Source: Anthostomella pinea
Taxonomy: Eukaryota > Ascomycota > Sordariomycetes > Xylariales > Xylariaceae
DNA: 64,000 nucleotides
Assembly (NCBI GenBank): GCA_963556695.1
Contig: CAUWAG010000012.1
Location: 434,001-498,000, forward strand
Direction: 5' to 3'
A program made the position numbers and the translations under genes. The notes below the pieces were generated by a model. It was given only the letters and a program-made list of their open reading frames with translations. It did no database searches and was not told the origin of the DNA. This document shows positions 8,133 through 18,953 of the stretch, one piece after another (positions within the stretch are counted from its first letter, which is position 1; the number at the start of each line of letters is the position of its first letter).

Positions 8133-10681
8133 TCAGGAGCCCCGGAAACAGCACGGTAGGAGGGTACAATGCCCTGTTACGGGACGCAAATCCATCGTTC
8201 CGAGAAGCCCCTTGATGCGACACGCTGATGTCCCGCCTAGGCTTCTAGTCTTTTCAATTCCCGGGTACCAGGCCTCCAAGCCGTGTGTAAGAATGGGGAT
8301 GACGCAAGCTATTACAGCCTTCCTGGTTGACTTTACTGGAAGTCCTTTGACCGTATTGCATAGTCCTCGAAGGTGATTTGCTACCCTACTAGCCTTCTTG
8401 GCCCAGTGGGAGACGTGATCTTTGAAGTTTAGTCTTCTATCTAGCAGGACACCTAGCCATCGCATAGAATCATCTGCTGTTTTGTTCACTGTCCCGTGGC
8501 GGACCGGAGGGTTATCCGAGGTCTTCTTTCGCGAGAAGTGTATGATCTCTGTTTTGTCAGGGTCGAATTCGATAGCGTTGTCGTGTCCCCATTGATTAAG
8601 CGAGTAAAGGCTTTTAGAAGCCTCCGCGGCTGTTTCTTCAAGGTCCTTTCCAATGCAGAGAGTCGCCACGTCGTCTGCGTATCCAAAGCGTCTCCTTTTT
8701 ACACCAAGCCGGGCACAGATTGGCTCTGTATATAGCATGTAAAGGATTGGGGAGGCCGGTGAGCCTTGTGGTAGCCCACAAGTAAGAGCTTTTACATCGG
8801 TCACGATACCTTCAAACCGGACCCTTGCGGACCGCTCGGACATGAATGACTGAACCCATCTTATAAGAAAGCCCGGCCAGCCCTGTTCTCTCATACGGAC
8901 CACCAGTCGTCCCACTAGGGCAGCGTCGAAGGCGCCTTTTACATCTGATGTGACTACCGTTGCAACGAGGCCTTGGTCGAGGGCCTGTTCGATGTCGTGT
9001 ATAGTGCAGCTACCAAGTCGGTGGCAGAGCGCTTCGGTAGAGCTCCAAAATGTTGTGGGGCTAGAATTCCGAGTTTAATAACAAACCAGGCGATTCTTTT
9101 CGCGATAAGTCGTTCTAGGCCTTTGCCAAGACATGACAGCAGCGATATTGGTCTGTAGGCCCTGGGGTTGGAATAGTCTTTCTTGCCTGGCTTTGGGATC
9201 ATCACCACCTCAGCTATTTTGAATGGTTTAGGGTGGTGTCCGATCTGTAGACAGGTCTGGAAAAGGGCTCTGATATGTTCCCCGATGACCGGCCAGCAGG
9301 CTTTTAGAATCCGTACTGTGAGGGCGTCTACTCCCGGGGAGTTGCTCTTGGTCCCCACAGTGCACCCTTCGGCCTCTTCTAGTCCGACGTGGTATTCGAG
9401 GGGGATGTGTGGCTTGGGTTGTGCGATCTGAGCGGACCAGGGGTCGATGATATCGTTACCTGGGGTACTTCGCTCGAGCGTGGCTGAACGTAATGCATTC
9501 GCCTTGCTCTCTTGTGACTCGAACGTTCGGCCTCCTATGATTATCGGGGGGAAACGCAGTCCCACTGATAGCTTGTGCCAGGAAACGATTCTGTATACGT
9601 CCTTTGGTTCGGTTGCTGAATCGATCAGAGTCCTCCAGTGCTCTCTCCTGGCTTTCCGGACCACGCGGCGAAAGTCCCGTCGAGCCGAATTCCGCCCTTC
9701 TTGGCTTGCGGTCTGTTTGGAAAAGGCCCTGTATGTCTTAACAGCTGCTTTGCATTCGTCATTCCACCAAGCAGTGGGCCTAGATTGTCGGGGCTTCTAG
9801 CCCACTGTCCTGACGCAGCCTTGGATCACGTCGGTCAAGCTCTGCGTAAAGGCATCCACCTGGCCAGGGGATGCACCCAGCCGGGGGAGCTCGTGAGTCC
9901 TGTTTTGGACATTATCAACCAGCTCTTGTAGTTTATCGTCCGGTACTATCCATCGATCGGCCTTGGGGACCCGGTCCAGGTCTCCCTGAATTGGAACGAC
10001 TATTTGTAATGTCTCGTGGTCTGAGGTGCACTGGAGTGCATTATTCACCAAGGCTTCGGCCATGGGGACATCTGAGAAAACCAGATCCAGTACGTTTCCG
10101 TCGTCATGTGTCGGGACATCTGGCTCTGAAATCAGATCCAGTCCGTGATCTGCCATAGTCTGCGCGAGTACAGCACCACCATGATACCCTGGATTGCTCG
10201 AGTCCCAGGATGTGTCGCTAGCGCTGAAATCTCCGGCTATGACACAGCCAAAGGGTGGAGTCCATACTTCTAGAATGTCGTCTACTTCCTGCGGATTGTT
10301 GCATGGTCGGTAGACGCTAGCAAATATAATGCCTCGTACCTTAACCCAAGTGATATCTCGTGTGGCGTAAGGCCGAAGTTGATCCGCTTAAAGGTGTTTT
10401 CTTACATAGATGATAGATCTGGGCCGTGTATTGTCGCTGTCCTAGGAATCGACCGGGGAATATATATCATAGTTTGGGTGCGTTTTTACTCCCATTCTCC
10501 TGCCTGGTGGTATGCCGACCCAGGGCTCTTGCATTAGAATGATGTCCGCTTGCTCTCCTTTATAATCAGCCAGGTTAATGGCCAACTCCGTAGGGCCGGC
10601 ACTCCTTTGTCCTCCCGCCGCATTCACGGAATGAACGACCAGATGTCCGTGTCGATGTTTTTCCTTTGGTATACCTAGCAT
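8133..10681 (-). pseudogene. LINE ORF2: AP endonuclease-reverse transcriptase, disrupted
   Basis: ORF2 would nick target DNA and reverse-transcribe the LINE RNA. The N-terminal endonuclease shows LMQEPW near residue 50, GDFSASDTSWDS, DGNVLDLVF and SDHE. The reverse transcriptase follows, with PISLLSCLGKGLE, a VTSDVKGAFDAAL block, GLPQGSPASP and the catalytic FGYADDVA near 8680. The frame is broken by stops at 10442-10444 (TAG), 10388-10390 (TAA) and 9797-9799 (TAG), and by a one-base frameshift near 9010. At the first two stops, the sister copy at 63.5-64 kb has TGG and CAA. Both differences are CpA-to-TpA changes as RIP makes. The C-terminal RNase H part is absent. Confidence 0.85.
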
Positions 10682-12324
10682 TGACGGACAACAATGGTGT
10701 CGGCGTCCCTGGGATCAGCTGTATTTGTCGTATCGACTTGCATTGTGGTGTCTTCGCTGCTATTGCTAGGTGTTGACTCAGCTTGGGTCCTGCCTGCTTC
10801 GTTGAAGGCCCTGGATCTGGCTCTTTCTCCAGCCAGCCTTATCTCCTGAATTTGCTCCCATGTGGGCTTGTGGATGATACCTTTCACGATCTTGGGGCGT
10901 GCAAGGCATTTGTCGAAGTCGGCAGCATGGGGCCCCTTGCAGTTAACGCATTTTGGGATTGGTATTTCGCACTCCCCCTGGTGTACCGCGCTGGCGCAAC
11001 GTGCGCATACTTGCTTCTCACATCGGTAGTTCCTACCATGGTATCTAAAGCAGCTTGCACACTGGTAAACCTTGGGGGGGTATTGAATACGCCTCGAGGT
11101 CATCGAGTGAGCAAAAAGCGTGAATGGTCTTTTTGCTGCACGGGGCAGAGAGATCAGCCATGTGGTCTCCGGATCGGAATCAACCGTGTTCCTTGAGATT
11201 ATGCACCTTAAAGGTCTGTCGCCTGTTTGGGCTTCGACTTCGTCAGCGACAGCAGCGTCGGTAATGTCGATTGTAAACCCTTCCGCACTTATAACCTTCC
11301 TTGGGCATCCATCGACCTTGTAGTGATGCCAGACCGTGTAGGTCTCGATCTTTTGCGCCTTAAGAATGTCGGCGATCTCTTCTTGGAAGGCCATGAGCTT
11401 AGCCTGAGTTGGCTTGTCCCTTGGGTGTAAGGTAAATCCAGAGGGGCACCGCGTCACCTCTCTAAGCTCCTGGGGGTGGAGCTTAAGTATTCTGTTCAGT
11501 GTAGACTTTACCCCATAGGGCTCTAAGTGGCTGTTATCCATGCGGACAAAGACCCGGAGATCCTCTTGCTTCTTCTTCTTCAGTTGGTCGGCACCGGTGA
11601 GGGCGCCAGGCTGTGCTCTCTTCATGGTAGTATTGACTGTTAGTGGATGCTGTCGGTGGCTAGAAGAGACGGCTTGGGCAAAAGTCATGATGGGCTTCCC
11701 CGTCCCCCCGGAAGTGGCCTTCCTTATGGTCGAATCTCGGGTTTCCAGCCACTCGCTCAGGCATTTAGAGAAGAAGGCGCCGAACTCCTTGGCATGTGAG
11801 TATAATTCGGTTCCGGCTTTCTCGAGTGTCTTGTCAACTGCTGCAGCACATTCCTGAAACATTGTCATCTTGGCTTCATAAAGGTGCCTGTCTTTAGCCA
11901 GTATCTTGGTAACTTGGTCCTGGCACTCTGAGGAAGAGGCTTTACTCCCCGCATCGCATTCGATGGCTAGGTCTGTAGAGATTTCGCTTGATCGAGGTCG
12001 TTTCATATCAGTAGTGCTGCTGTTATTAATATTTCGGGATTTTCTATTCAGAGGGGAAACGATGGTGAAGTCAGCCTCGGAGACCTGTGACGGGCTGCTG
12101 CTGATGTCGTCGAGCAGCGCCTGGCGGAGCCTGCTCGGAGTTGCCGGGCCGTATGTCTTTTTAGGGGCCGGGGATTTGAGCACGCCGCCGGTGGTCGTCC
12201 TCGGGACGGCCACGGGCGTGTTTGGGGGCCCGTCGTAGAAGGGTGCCATCCGGCTTGTTAAGAAAAATTCTGTTCCGCCTTGGCAAAGATAGTCGGTTAC
12301 TGGGACAAGTGCCTGCTTTAGCAC
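10675..12324 (-). CDS. LINE ORF1: Gag-like RNA-binding protein, intact
   Basis: A frame of 549 codons carries a serine/threonine-rich N-terminal third, a basic linker (LKKKKQ) near residue 255, and three CCHC-like zinc knuckles in the last quarter: CASCFRYHGRNYRC, CARCASAVHQGEC and CVNCKGPHAADFDKC. This is the usual Tad1/I-clade ORF1, which binds the LINE transcript in a ribonucleoprotein. Its stop overlaps the ORF2 start in ATGCTAG at 10681-10675, a layout that suggests termination-reinitiation. It is free of stops although ORF2 has several. The true start may be the second in-frame ATG at residue 26. Confidence 0.8.
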   Translation of the reverse strand: MLKQALVPVTDYLCQGGTEFFLTSRMAPFYDGPPNTPVAVPRTTTGGVLKSPAPKKTYGPATPSRLRQALLDDISSSPSQVSEADFTIVSPLNRKSRNINNSSTTDMKRPRSSEISTDLAIECDAGSKASSSECQDQVTKILAKDRHLYEAKMTMFQECAAAVDKTLEKAGTELYSHAKEFGAFFSKCLSEWLETRDSTIRKATSGGTGKPIMTFAQAVSSSHRQHPLTVNTTMKRAQPGALTGADQLKKKKQEDLRVFVRMDNSHLEPYGVKSTLNRILKLHPQELREVTRCPSGFTLHPRDKPTQAKLMAFQEEIADILKAQKIETYTVWHHYKVDGCPRKVISAEGFTIDITDAAVADEVEAQTGDRPLRCIISRNTVDSDPETTWLISLPRAAKRPFTLFAHSMTSRRIQYPPKVYQCASCFRYHGRNYRCEKQVCARCASAVHQGECEIPIPKCVNCKGPHAADFDKCLARPKIVKGIIHKPTWEQIQEIRLAGERARSRAFNEAGRTQAESTPSNSSEDTTMQVDTTNTADPRDADTIVVRQC

Positions 12325-12473
12325 AGATACAGAGGTTGCGCCCTAACAGCGGGGCGCCAAGAAAAATAGTTGTAATTAAGAGATCTGTTGCATTGTTGTT
12401 GTTATTAGGTCCTGCTACCACTGACAGCTACGCGAAAGGCCTGATCTAGCTACAGGGCACGGACCACGTGACC

Positions 12474-12487
12474 TCCAACATTGTATA
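12474..12487. repeat. Target-site duplication, left copy
   Basis: TCCAACATTGTATA here and again at 13027-13040 are 14-bp direct repeats flanking the N copy between them. Confidence 0.85.
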
Positions 12488-12488
12488 G

Positions 12489-12519
<31 letters not shown>

Positions 12520-13026
12520 TAACGCCGTAGGGGCTCTAGGCTCCAGATCCTTGTGGATGTTTGGCGTGCAGGTGACTATCTCAGGGGCTAATATACAAGC
12601 CTTACTGTACGGGAAGCAGGGCATGACTCCTTATTTCCCACGATAACCTGCAAATCGAACCTCGAGGGCACACATATTATTCCATCAGTTTCTGTTGGCC
12701 CCGCCATTTGGGCTCGTGCTCTGTGATATCTGGGTCGTAGTCGGTGGTCCGAAATGCTGCAATAAAGCGTCGAAGGGCTCAAAGGCCCAAGAAATGAGGT
12801 CGGTAAGTGTAATCAGAAAGAATCACAGGCCGGGAGTCCTGTTGAAATTCAAAGCTTTGCGTTCTTCCCATCTATCCATCATTCGCGTCTAGCGACTTCG
12901 CCATCTTTTCTACCACCAGCTCCGTATATATCGATAGCCGGGAAGCTTATACCCCGATCCTAGAAGGCGACCAGCTGGAAAGCTCTAGTCGACACCTATC
13001 CTTCCGTTTCTTCGCCGGGGGGCCCG
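12488..13026 (-). mobile_element. N retroposon, copy 2 (5'-truncated, 14-bp target duplication)
   Basis: 539 bp, the inverted near-identical counterpart of 5374-5905. On the minus strand it starts at CGGGCCCCCCGGCG and ends GGCGTTAAAT plus six AAACT-type tail units. Direct 14-bp repeats at 12474-12487 and 13027-13040 define both ends. The 5' 480 bp of copy 1 are missing, the usual 5' truncation of LINE-driven insertion. Insertion fused its PAKKRKDR frame to unrelated upstream codons (minus-strand frame 13141-12947). Confidence 0.85.
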
Positions 13027-13040
13027 TCCAACATTGTATA

Positions 13041-13492
13041 TAAATATAGTCGAGCTCGATGCTTTCTAGGGCCTTCTCGGCACGTACCATGCCGCGGGCC
13101 CTGCCTATATGTTGGCTTAAAATAGGGAGGTATTCCGCCATAAAGTCATCCCTACAAAAATATGGTCTAGAACCAGGCTAAAAAGGGCTGGCCCGTCTCC
13201 AAAGATGACGGTAACCTTTACGCAATGTCAATGAGCATGCTCATTTACGTCGAGGAAGCTTGATAGTTCTTGACGCGACCTGAACTATGGGATGAGCTTG
13301 GAACAAAGAGCAGCAACCACTGCCTGAGGGATAGCTCGGCTCGTAAGGGTATCTTGGTATGAGAGACGCGTTCTCGAATGTGTATTCGGAACAAGCGGGT
13401 TTCACTAATGATGCTTTCCGTCTCGTCCTCGGTTACCTGATAACAAAACTATCGGTACCGTTTATGGATGGCATTCCGCTAACAACATCTAC
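13041..13492. other. Gene-free interval 3' of the FHA-pseudokinase gene
   Basis: No domain is recognisable. Part of the minus-strand frame reaching 13141 lies here. It is probably the 3' UTR and intergenic sequence of the next gene, which ends at 13493. Confidence 0.4.
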
Positions 13493-15621
13493 CTAATCTT
13501 GCACTAGTGCTGCTTGCTGTGCCCCGGTCGCGACAGCATCATCGTCTGGGTGACCTTCCTTAGAAATTTTCTCAGCCTGTCCTTTTACCCAAGTCTCCAC
13601 ATCTCCTGAAAATGACTCCTCCGGCCGAGCTCCATCGGCCACCCCCCCGGCATCATTCGGTTTCAGGCGTACGTTACCCCAGGGTGTGGCCGGGAGCTCG
13701 TCGCCGTCCTTCGTCTCCTCTTTCGCTCTGCTCTGTCTTGTTTCGCCTGCAGCCGGCTCTCCCTTCTCTTTTGCCTTTTCCTCCTCGGCGAAGCAAACCT
13801 GTTGTACCACCCGGGAGCCCTGACGTCTCTTGGAGCCTTTCGCCCCGGTCCCTTGAATGGTCTCTGGCTCGGACCTTGGCGTGGTCGAGACAGCCGTGTC
13901 CTGAGCTACTTTGTTGGTTCTGTCTCTTATGGTCGGGGCCACCTTGATTATCTTTGGTAGTAGTCCCTCCCCCTTCCTCTTCTGGCCTCGGTCACCATCG
14001 CTGCTGGGTGAGGGACGGCCCGACGACTCCTGAGTTAAGAACTTGTAGCACTCCTTGGCCGTCCACCGTTCGTGGGGCTTCGAATGGAGCAGGCCCTTAA
14101 CCAGTGTTTGAGTGGCCTTGGGGGCTTGACTCAAAGAAGGCAAGACAACTTGTGCGATCCATTGACCGTAGCTTCTGGCATCGATCGGAGGTCCTCCTTC
14201 GTAGTTTTCTATCATCGAGTCATACGGGGTCAGCACCCGCAGGGCTATTGCGCCAAGGCCATAGGCGGGAGCCGGGTAGGTGTAACGGTAAGGAGGCTTA
14301 AGCCTCTCCGGAGCGGTGTAGATAGTCGGGTTGATGATGCGGTCTTCCAAGTAGTGCCGTCCTCCAAGATTCTCCAACTGTTCCAGCTTGGCAATCTTGG
14401 GCACAAACTTGCCTCCTTCCATTTCAACAATGACGATATTCTCGGGAGTCAAGGCTGTGTATACAAACTGTTCGGAGCAGAGGTAGGCCAGTCCGCTAGC
14501 CAGCTGCGCGATCACGTCGTTGCGGTCAAACGCGAGCCTCGATCGGATCAAGTCTTCAAGGGTGGTTGCGCATTCGATATGTTCCGTGATGATCCATGGC
14601 CGCTCTGTGACAGTATCTTCGTAGCCGATCCCTCGGTATACGCCGATATCATGGATGGTGAGTATGTTGGTCTAGGCAATATGTAATAATAATCAGCGTA
14701 TGAGGGCAACAAAATGCCTCTCCTTCGATTGTGACTTACATGGCGAATGGATCCTCCGTTCTTCAACGACTTCATCAATGCCTCCTCCTTGATCCTCAGG
14801 CTGCCCGGGGCCTCCCCCAGCTCAATCGGCAGCAGCGTGGCGGACAGTTTCAAGGGCCCATTCCAGACCACACAAGAGGGAATGATGGATGTGCTACGAG
14901 GAGGCTGCTCCTCGAAGCACACGAAAAACCTGTTGCTCTGCAGTCCGATGCGGGTGCAGCCATGCCTGGTGTCAACTCCGCTCCGGATACTGGGAAAGTA
15001 GCCCGGAAGCTCGGCAGCAATGGCCTTCTCAAACTCGTGCGCCGTCATCCTATGCTCAACCAGTTCTTCACCCGTCAAGGCTGGATGCCACACTTGGAGC
15101 CGCACGGCCGCGCATATAATGAGGGCTGGTTTGACGAGAAGCAGCTCGCTACCAGGATCGAGGAGCACAGGGTTGTTCGGGTCATCGAGGTACACGACGA
15201 CCGAGCCCTTCAAGCACCTCAACCTCGGGATGACAGGAGAACCGCGTCGTATCCGCGGGGCAAGCTCGATACTGAAGTGCGTCCTGCTGATTTTGCTTTC
15301 TACATTGCTGTGACTGAGCTGAAAGTCGCAGCGCGACTGGCCTTTTCCGCCCAAGACCTTTCCACCTGAACTATCGAGTGAGCCAAACACCCAATTCCCT
15401 TCTTTCTTGGGCTTCTCGCTGAACCGTAGCGCGTAGAATGGACCACGGAGGTCGTTTGGATGCAAGGCGCCTGCCCATCCTGGCTGCTCGCATGGGGTGA
15501 ACTCGAACTCTCTGTTCCACGCGAGAATTGAGGTCAGATCGACGCCAGAGGTTGGAAGGAGTCTGAAAAGACACAGAGTGTTGCTCAGAGTGTTGCTCAG
15601 AGCATTGTTGGGGGCAGTCAT
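13493..15621 (-). CDS. FHA domain-pseudokinase protein
   Basis: Two exons (15621-14740 and 14671-13493) are joined by a 68-nt intron with GTAAGT and CTAG ends, giving about 686 residues. Residues ~75-165 look like a forkhead-associated (phosphothreonine-binding) domain: GNWVFGSLDSS, then a strand pattern with ISRTHFSIEL and KGSVVVYLDD. Residues ~250-500 follow a protein-kinase fold, with HTNILTIHDIG, LASGLAYLCSEQ and a TAPERL block. The catalytic HRD is replaced by YTALTPENI and the DFG by AKLEQ, and no glycine loop is seen, so catalysis is unlikely. The last ~190 residues are basic, acidic and low-complexity. The ATG at 15621 is chosen because upstream codons (to 15909) look like untranslated sequence. 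The likely role is phospho-dependent scaffolding, inferred from the domains. Confidence 0.7.
14672..14739 (-). other. Spliceosomal intron of the FHA-pseudokinase gene
   Basis: GTAAGT donor at 14739 and CTAG acceptor at 14672, with a TGATTATTATT-type branch region. Joining is in phase and restores kinase homology (SIRH then TNILTIHDIG). Confidence 0.75.
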
Positions 15622-16083
15622 CTGGAAGAAGCGGGAGGGTATACGGATGGGAGAGGACTGAAAACAGAGGTTCTTCGGGCAAAGAGAACGCAGGGAAAAA
15701 ATTGGTTGGTAAACAGGCGGCAGAGGCGGGAAAGGTGTTAGGGAGGGAGGGGCTGCACTGTCGCGTATGCAATCAGAGATTCTGATTTGAAGCCGCGCGT
15801 GCAACTGAGAGTTCTGATTTGTTGGCGCATCAGTGTGGCGCGGGGTCTCTCCCCCCGCTTCTAACCTATCCTTAAGACCAAGGGTGGGTTGTGTGAAATT
15901 GTGTGGCATCCGACAGCCACCATCTCTGCCTCACGTCGCGCCCGACAGACATGCGATGAGCTGCCGGTAATCCTTCTGCTTCCATAAGGAGTTCTCCTCG
16001 GTTGGGGCGGGTAGTCCACGGCTAGAGGATTGGCCTTTTGCTCTATCTTTTGGCGGTTCCTTTTCAGCAAGCTCCCCAACCGC

Positions 16084-17010
16084 TCACTTGGCCCTGCGCT
16101 TCCGAGTTCCATCCGTACACCGGCTTTTCGAGTCGACCTTCCCTCCAATGACTCTGGTGTTGCCGATACGACTCTTACGGGTGGCCTTGCTGTCGCTGTC
16201 GCTGCTTGATCTCTCGTGTAGTAAATTAAGCTCCTTCCCAGATCGTAGCGTTCGTTTTGACTGGTCTTGCTTCCGTGATTGAGATCTGGTGGTCATGGTG
16301 CGCCGTGAGACATGTTCATCCTGTTGCGGAGGCGAGTTCCTGCTCCTTCGCGTCGGCTGCTTCGGCGACATCGCCAGCACCGGTGCTGTTTCTACTTCCC
16401 CAGACTCCGGACCGAGGCCGTGTTGTAGAGTCTGTGAGTCCAGCACGCTTTGCTTGGGTTGGTCCTGACCGAGCCAATGACGGCCCTCAATGATTGTGCT
16501 CATGGGCTGGAGGTGTCTGTACTCGATTTCGTAGTACGCCCGGTGCTTGCAGCGTAACCGAAGCTCGCGGAATTCATCTCCAGACATGCCTTTTTCTAGT
16601 AGCTTGTTCCTGAGAGACACAGCAAGGGCCTGCCAGCCTTCAGCCGCAGATGGGCACCAAAGACTGGGTAGTTCCGACATCCTGTCAACGGCGGGGCGCT
16701 TGTCAATCCAATGACTGAGAAGCATGGTGGCCTCCAAGCACCAGTAGTGCTCGTGATCAATGGTGTCTCGCGCCTGGTCTATCTCGTCATTAAAGTAGTA
16801 CCAGATCGACTGGCAGTGCGCTTTGAAAGCCGGCGGAAAAGCATTAGGATTTATGTCGCATTCGGGAGTTCCCTCCTGCCGACTTAATAAATCAAGGTCT
16901 GCGTGGAGAGCATCAAAGCCGCCGACATCTGTCAATGTATGCTCCCTGGGTGGTTCTGGGAATACGAACCGCGACTCCGCCGGCGACTCGCTGTATTGTG
17001 ATGAAGTCAT
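16084..17010 (-). CDS. Unknown 308-residue protein with basic C-terminus
   Basis: A single exon of 308 codons. Residues ~1-170 are mixed-composition and probably folded, with WYYFND, HWIDKRP and WCPSAAEGW aromatic patches. Residues ~200-308 are low-complexity and strongly basic (RKQDQSKRTLRSGKE, KSRIGNTR, and RKRRAK at the end), suggesting nuclear localisation or nucleic-acid binding. It lies on the same strand 463 bp upstream of the FHA-pseudokinase gene in a repeat-free island. No family is recognised. Clean frame and codon quality argue for a real gene. Confidence 0.6.
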   Translation of the reverse strand: MTSSQYSESPAESRFVFPEPPREHTLTDVGGFDALHADLDLLSRQEGTPECDINPNAFPPAFKAHCQSIWYYFNDEIDQARDTIDHEHYWCLEATMLLSHWIDKRPAVDRMSELPSLWCPSAAEGWQALAVSLRNKLLEKGMSGDEFRELRLRCKHRAYYEIEYRHLQPMSTIIEGRHWLGQDQPKQSVLDSQTLQHGLGPESGEVETAPVLAMSPKQPTRRSRNSPPQQDEHVSRRTMTTRSQSRKQDQSKRTLRSGKELNLLHERSSSDSDSKATRKSRIGNTRVIGGKVDSKSRCTDGTRKRRAK

Positions 17011-18953
17011 TTCCGTCGTCGCTATATTATTCCTGATTGACCGAATCGGGCTGCGAAGGTGATGCAGGGGACGAATAGAGCGCGCGAGTTGATGTTTGAC
17101 GAAGGCAGATGATGAATTTTATAGTGGGGAAATGTGTGGTAACAGATTCTGAGGAGAGTCGGCGCGACCTCGGATAATTGTCCATTAGAAGGCTGCGCAT
17201 CCTTAGTCATCAATGCGACAGGGTGTGGGTCCTTAGGGCCTTTCAGGCCACGGGTGTGGATCCTGGCACCTGGGGACAGCTGTCGATTCTAAGCCCACCA
17301 GCGTGCTTTCACATCTTCGAATCGGGAACTCTGGCAAATCATCCGATTTTCAGGCTGGACCCGAGAGGTTTCGAAAAGGACGGCTAAGATATGGAACCTG
17401 GAACATTTCAACTCCCTGTCACAGGGCTCCCCAAACTTGCTGGGTGTCCTTTCGCACAAGAAGGTGGTGACCGCCCGGTGCAATCACTCGGCCGTTGACT
17501 CTTATCTAATATTGCTCCCGGCAAGTCCGGCCTCGACCGAATGCAACATCCTGCAAGACTATGATTTCTTCGTTATTCCGGATGTAGGACCGCATAGCCG
17601 GCAACTCACATGGGCTGGAGTGTTGTCGGACATGCTTCTAACTTCGGTGTCGCTATTTGAACAATGCCATTGGTAACATACGATAAGCCAACATGCTTAT
17701 TTATGACAGATCAGGCACTCAAAGGTGTTTTTGAAAGATTGATCAGCGGAGCATAAGTATGTTAGTCAGGATACTTCAAGTTCACTTCGAATCTGCGGCC
17801 GTTTAGACTGCCAATCCATTCTTTCAGGATATTAGGGTTGTTGCCGGGAACGTCCTTTCGAAGAAGCCTCTCACATTCTGTTGGGGTTCATGCAAATTTG
17901 TGCGAGGAGAACGAATGACCTCTCTGGTCCAAGCACTGCACCGAGTTGACCTTCACCAGGATGCACCGGGAGCGTTACCAGACTGTCGATATTTATGCAA
18001 GTTATTCGGACACGGCGTGGGAAACATCATCTGTTAATAATATTTCAGTAGCATTACAGTGCGGCTGTATCTATACCAGCCAGAGACAGTCCTACTACGC
18101 CTCCAAGAGCCCTCCAATCCATCCAACCTGTCACACTTGGGTTGTTTCCATAACGATGACAAGAACACTGCATGTCGCTCATCCCCTTTTGCGCCCCTGC
18201 CCTCCTACGTCAGTTCGGGTCGTTCTGTGTATCATTGGGTCAACCTACCCGGTCTCCCCATTCCTTTGTCTTCCTCTCCACTCATTGGTCTACAGCCCCT
18301 CTGTTGCACTCTGGGTGTATCGATGTACATCCCACCATTTCTAGACCATCCTCTTCCATCAATAAGCTCCAGGTACATTCGGAGCAAACACGTGCTCGCT
18401 TTCAGGCAGATGCACATTCTGCCCCAGATACAATTGCAGTATGCTTATTAAGCTCGCCTGGTTGTTGTGTTGGATTTGTGCTCTATCGTCTGTCAGTCGC
18501 ATTTTGCAAATCCTGAAGCACCGCCGTACCCACATGTCATCCAACCTTTGCACTATATATGTCGTGTTCATGCTTGCCGACAAGGCCAAGCTGATGGCCG
18601 TCCAAAAACACGATCCCTTGACCGTTTTCGTATTTGAGTTCCAGCACGACGCGTACGACCTACTTTCCGCCCACAAGCGCGTCGATCTCCCCGTCATTCT
18701 CCTCGACTACGGGTCAACTACGTCCGTGAAGTTATCAGTGGGCAAGCTGCGCGATCAAGTCAACTCGAATTCTTTACCGACCTGCACCAGCTCCCGAGAT
18801 CAACACGCACCGCTGACTTGACGGGTACCACGTTCTTGCTTTGTTTAAGATCAGAAACCTGAACCTTCTTCACCCTTAATGGAAACAATTAGCACCAACC
18901 GAATCTGTCGTGTCCAAGTTAGCCATGCTCTTGACGATGCGTTTGCCCGAGAC
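17011..18953. other. Long stretch without a recognisable gene
   Basis: Many short frames on both strands (17437-17676, 17946-18516, 18441-18821, 18359-18697) overlap each other with no domain, and none has convincing introns. The region may hold UTRs and a non-coding RNA, or a decayed gene. Nothing can be supported. Confidence 0.35.

Larger units (their letters stand above)
8100..12473 (-). mobile_element. Tad1-like LINE, nearly complete but 3'-truncated
   Basis: This non-LTR retrotransposon on the minus strand has a 5' leader (12473 to about 12325), ORF1 (12324-10675) and ORF2 (10681 to about 8133). The leader begins near GGAGGTCACGTGGTCCGTGC and carries an (AAC)n run near 12400. ORF2 contains an AP endonuclease and a reverse transcriptase, but the RNase H domain and 3' UTR seen in the related copy at 25.8-27.6 kb are missing, so the element is broken near 8100. 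An N retroposon sits immediately 5' of its start. Confidence 0.8.

Noticed and set aside
10783..11857. Several plus-strand frames opposite LINE ORF1
   Set aside because: Shadows of the intact ORF1 on the minus strand.
17946..18516. Cluster of overlapping plus-strand frames
   Set aside because: All three frames are open at once because of low stop density; no domain, no intron logic, no family.
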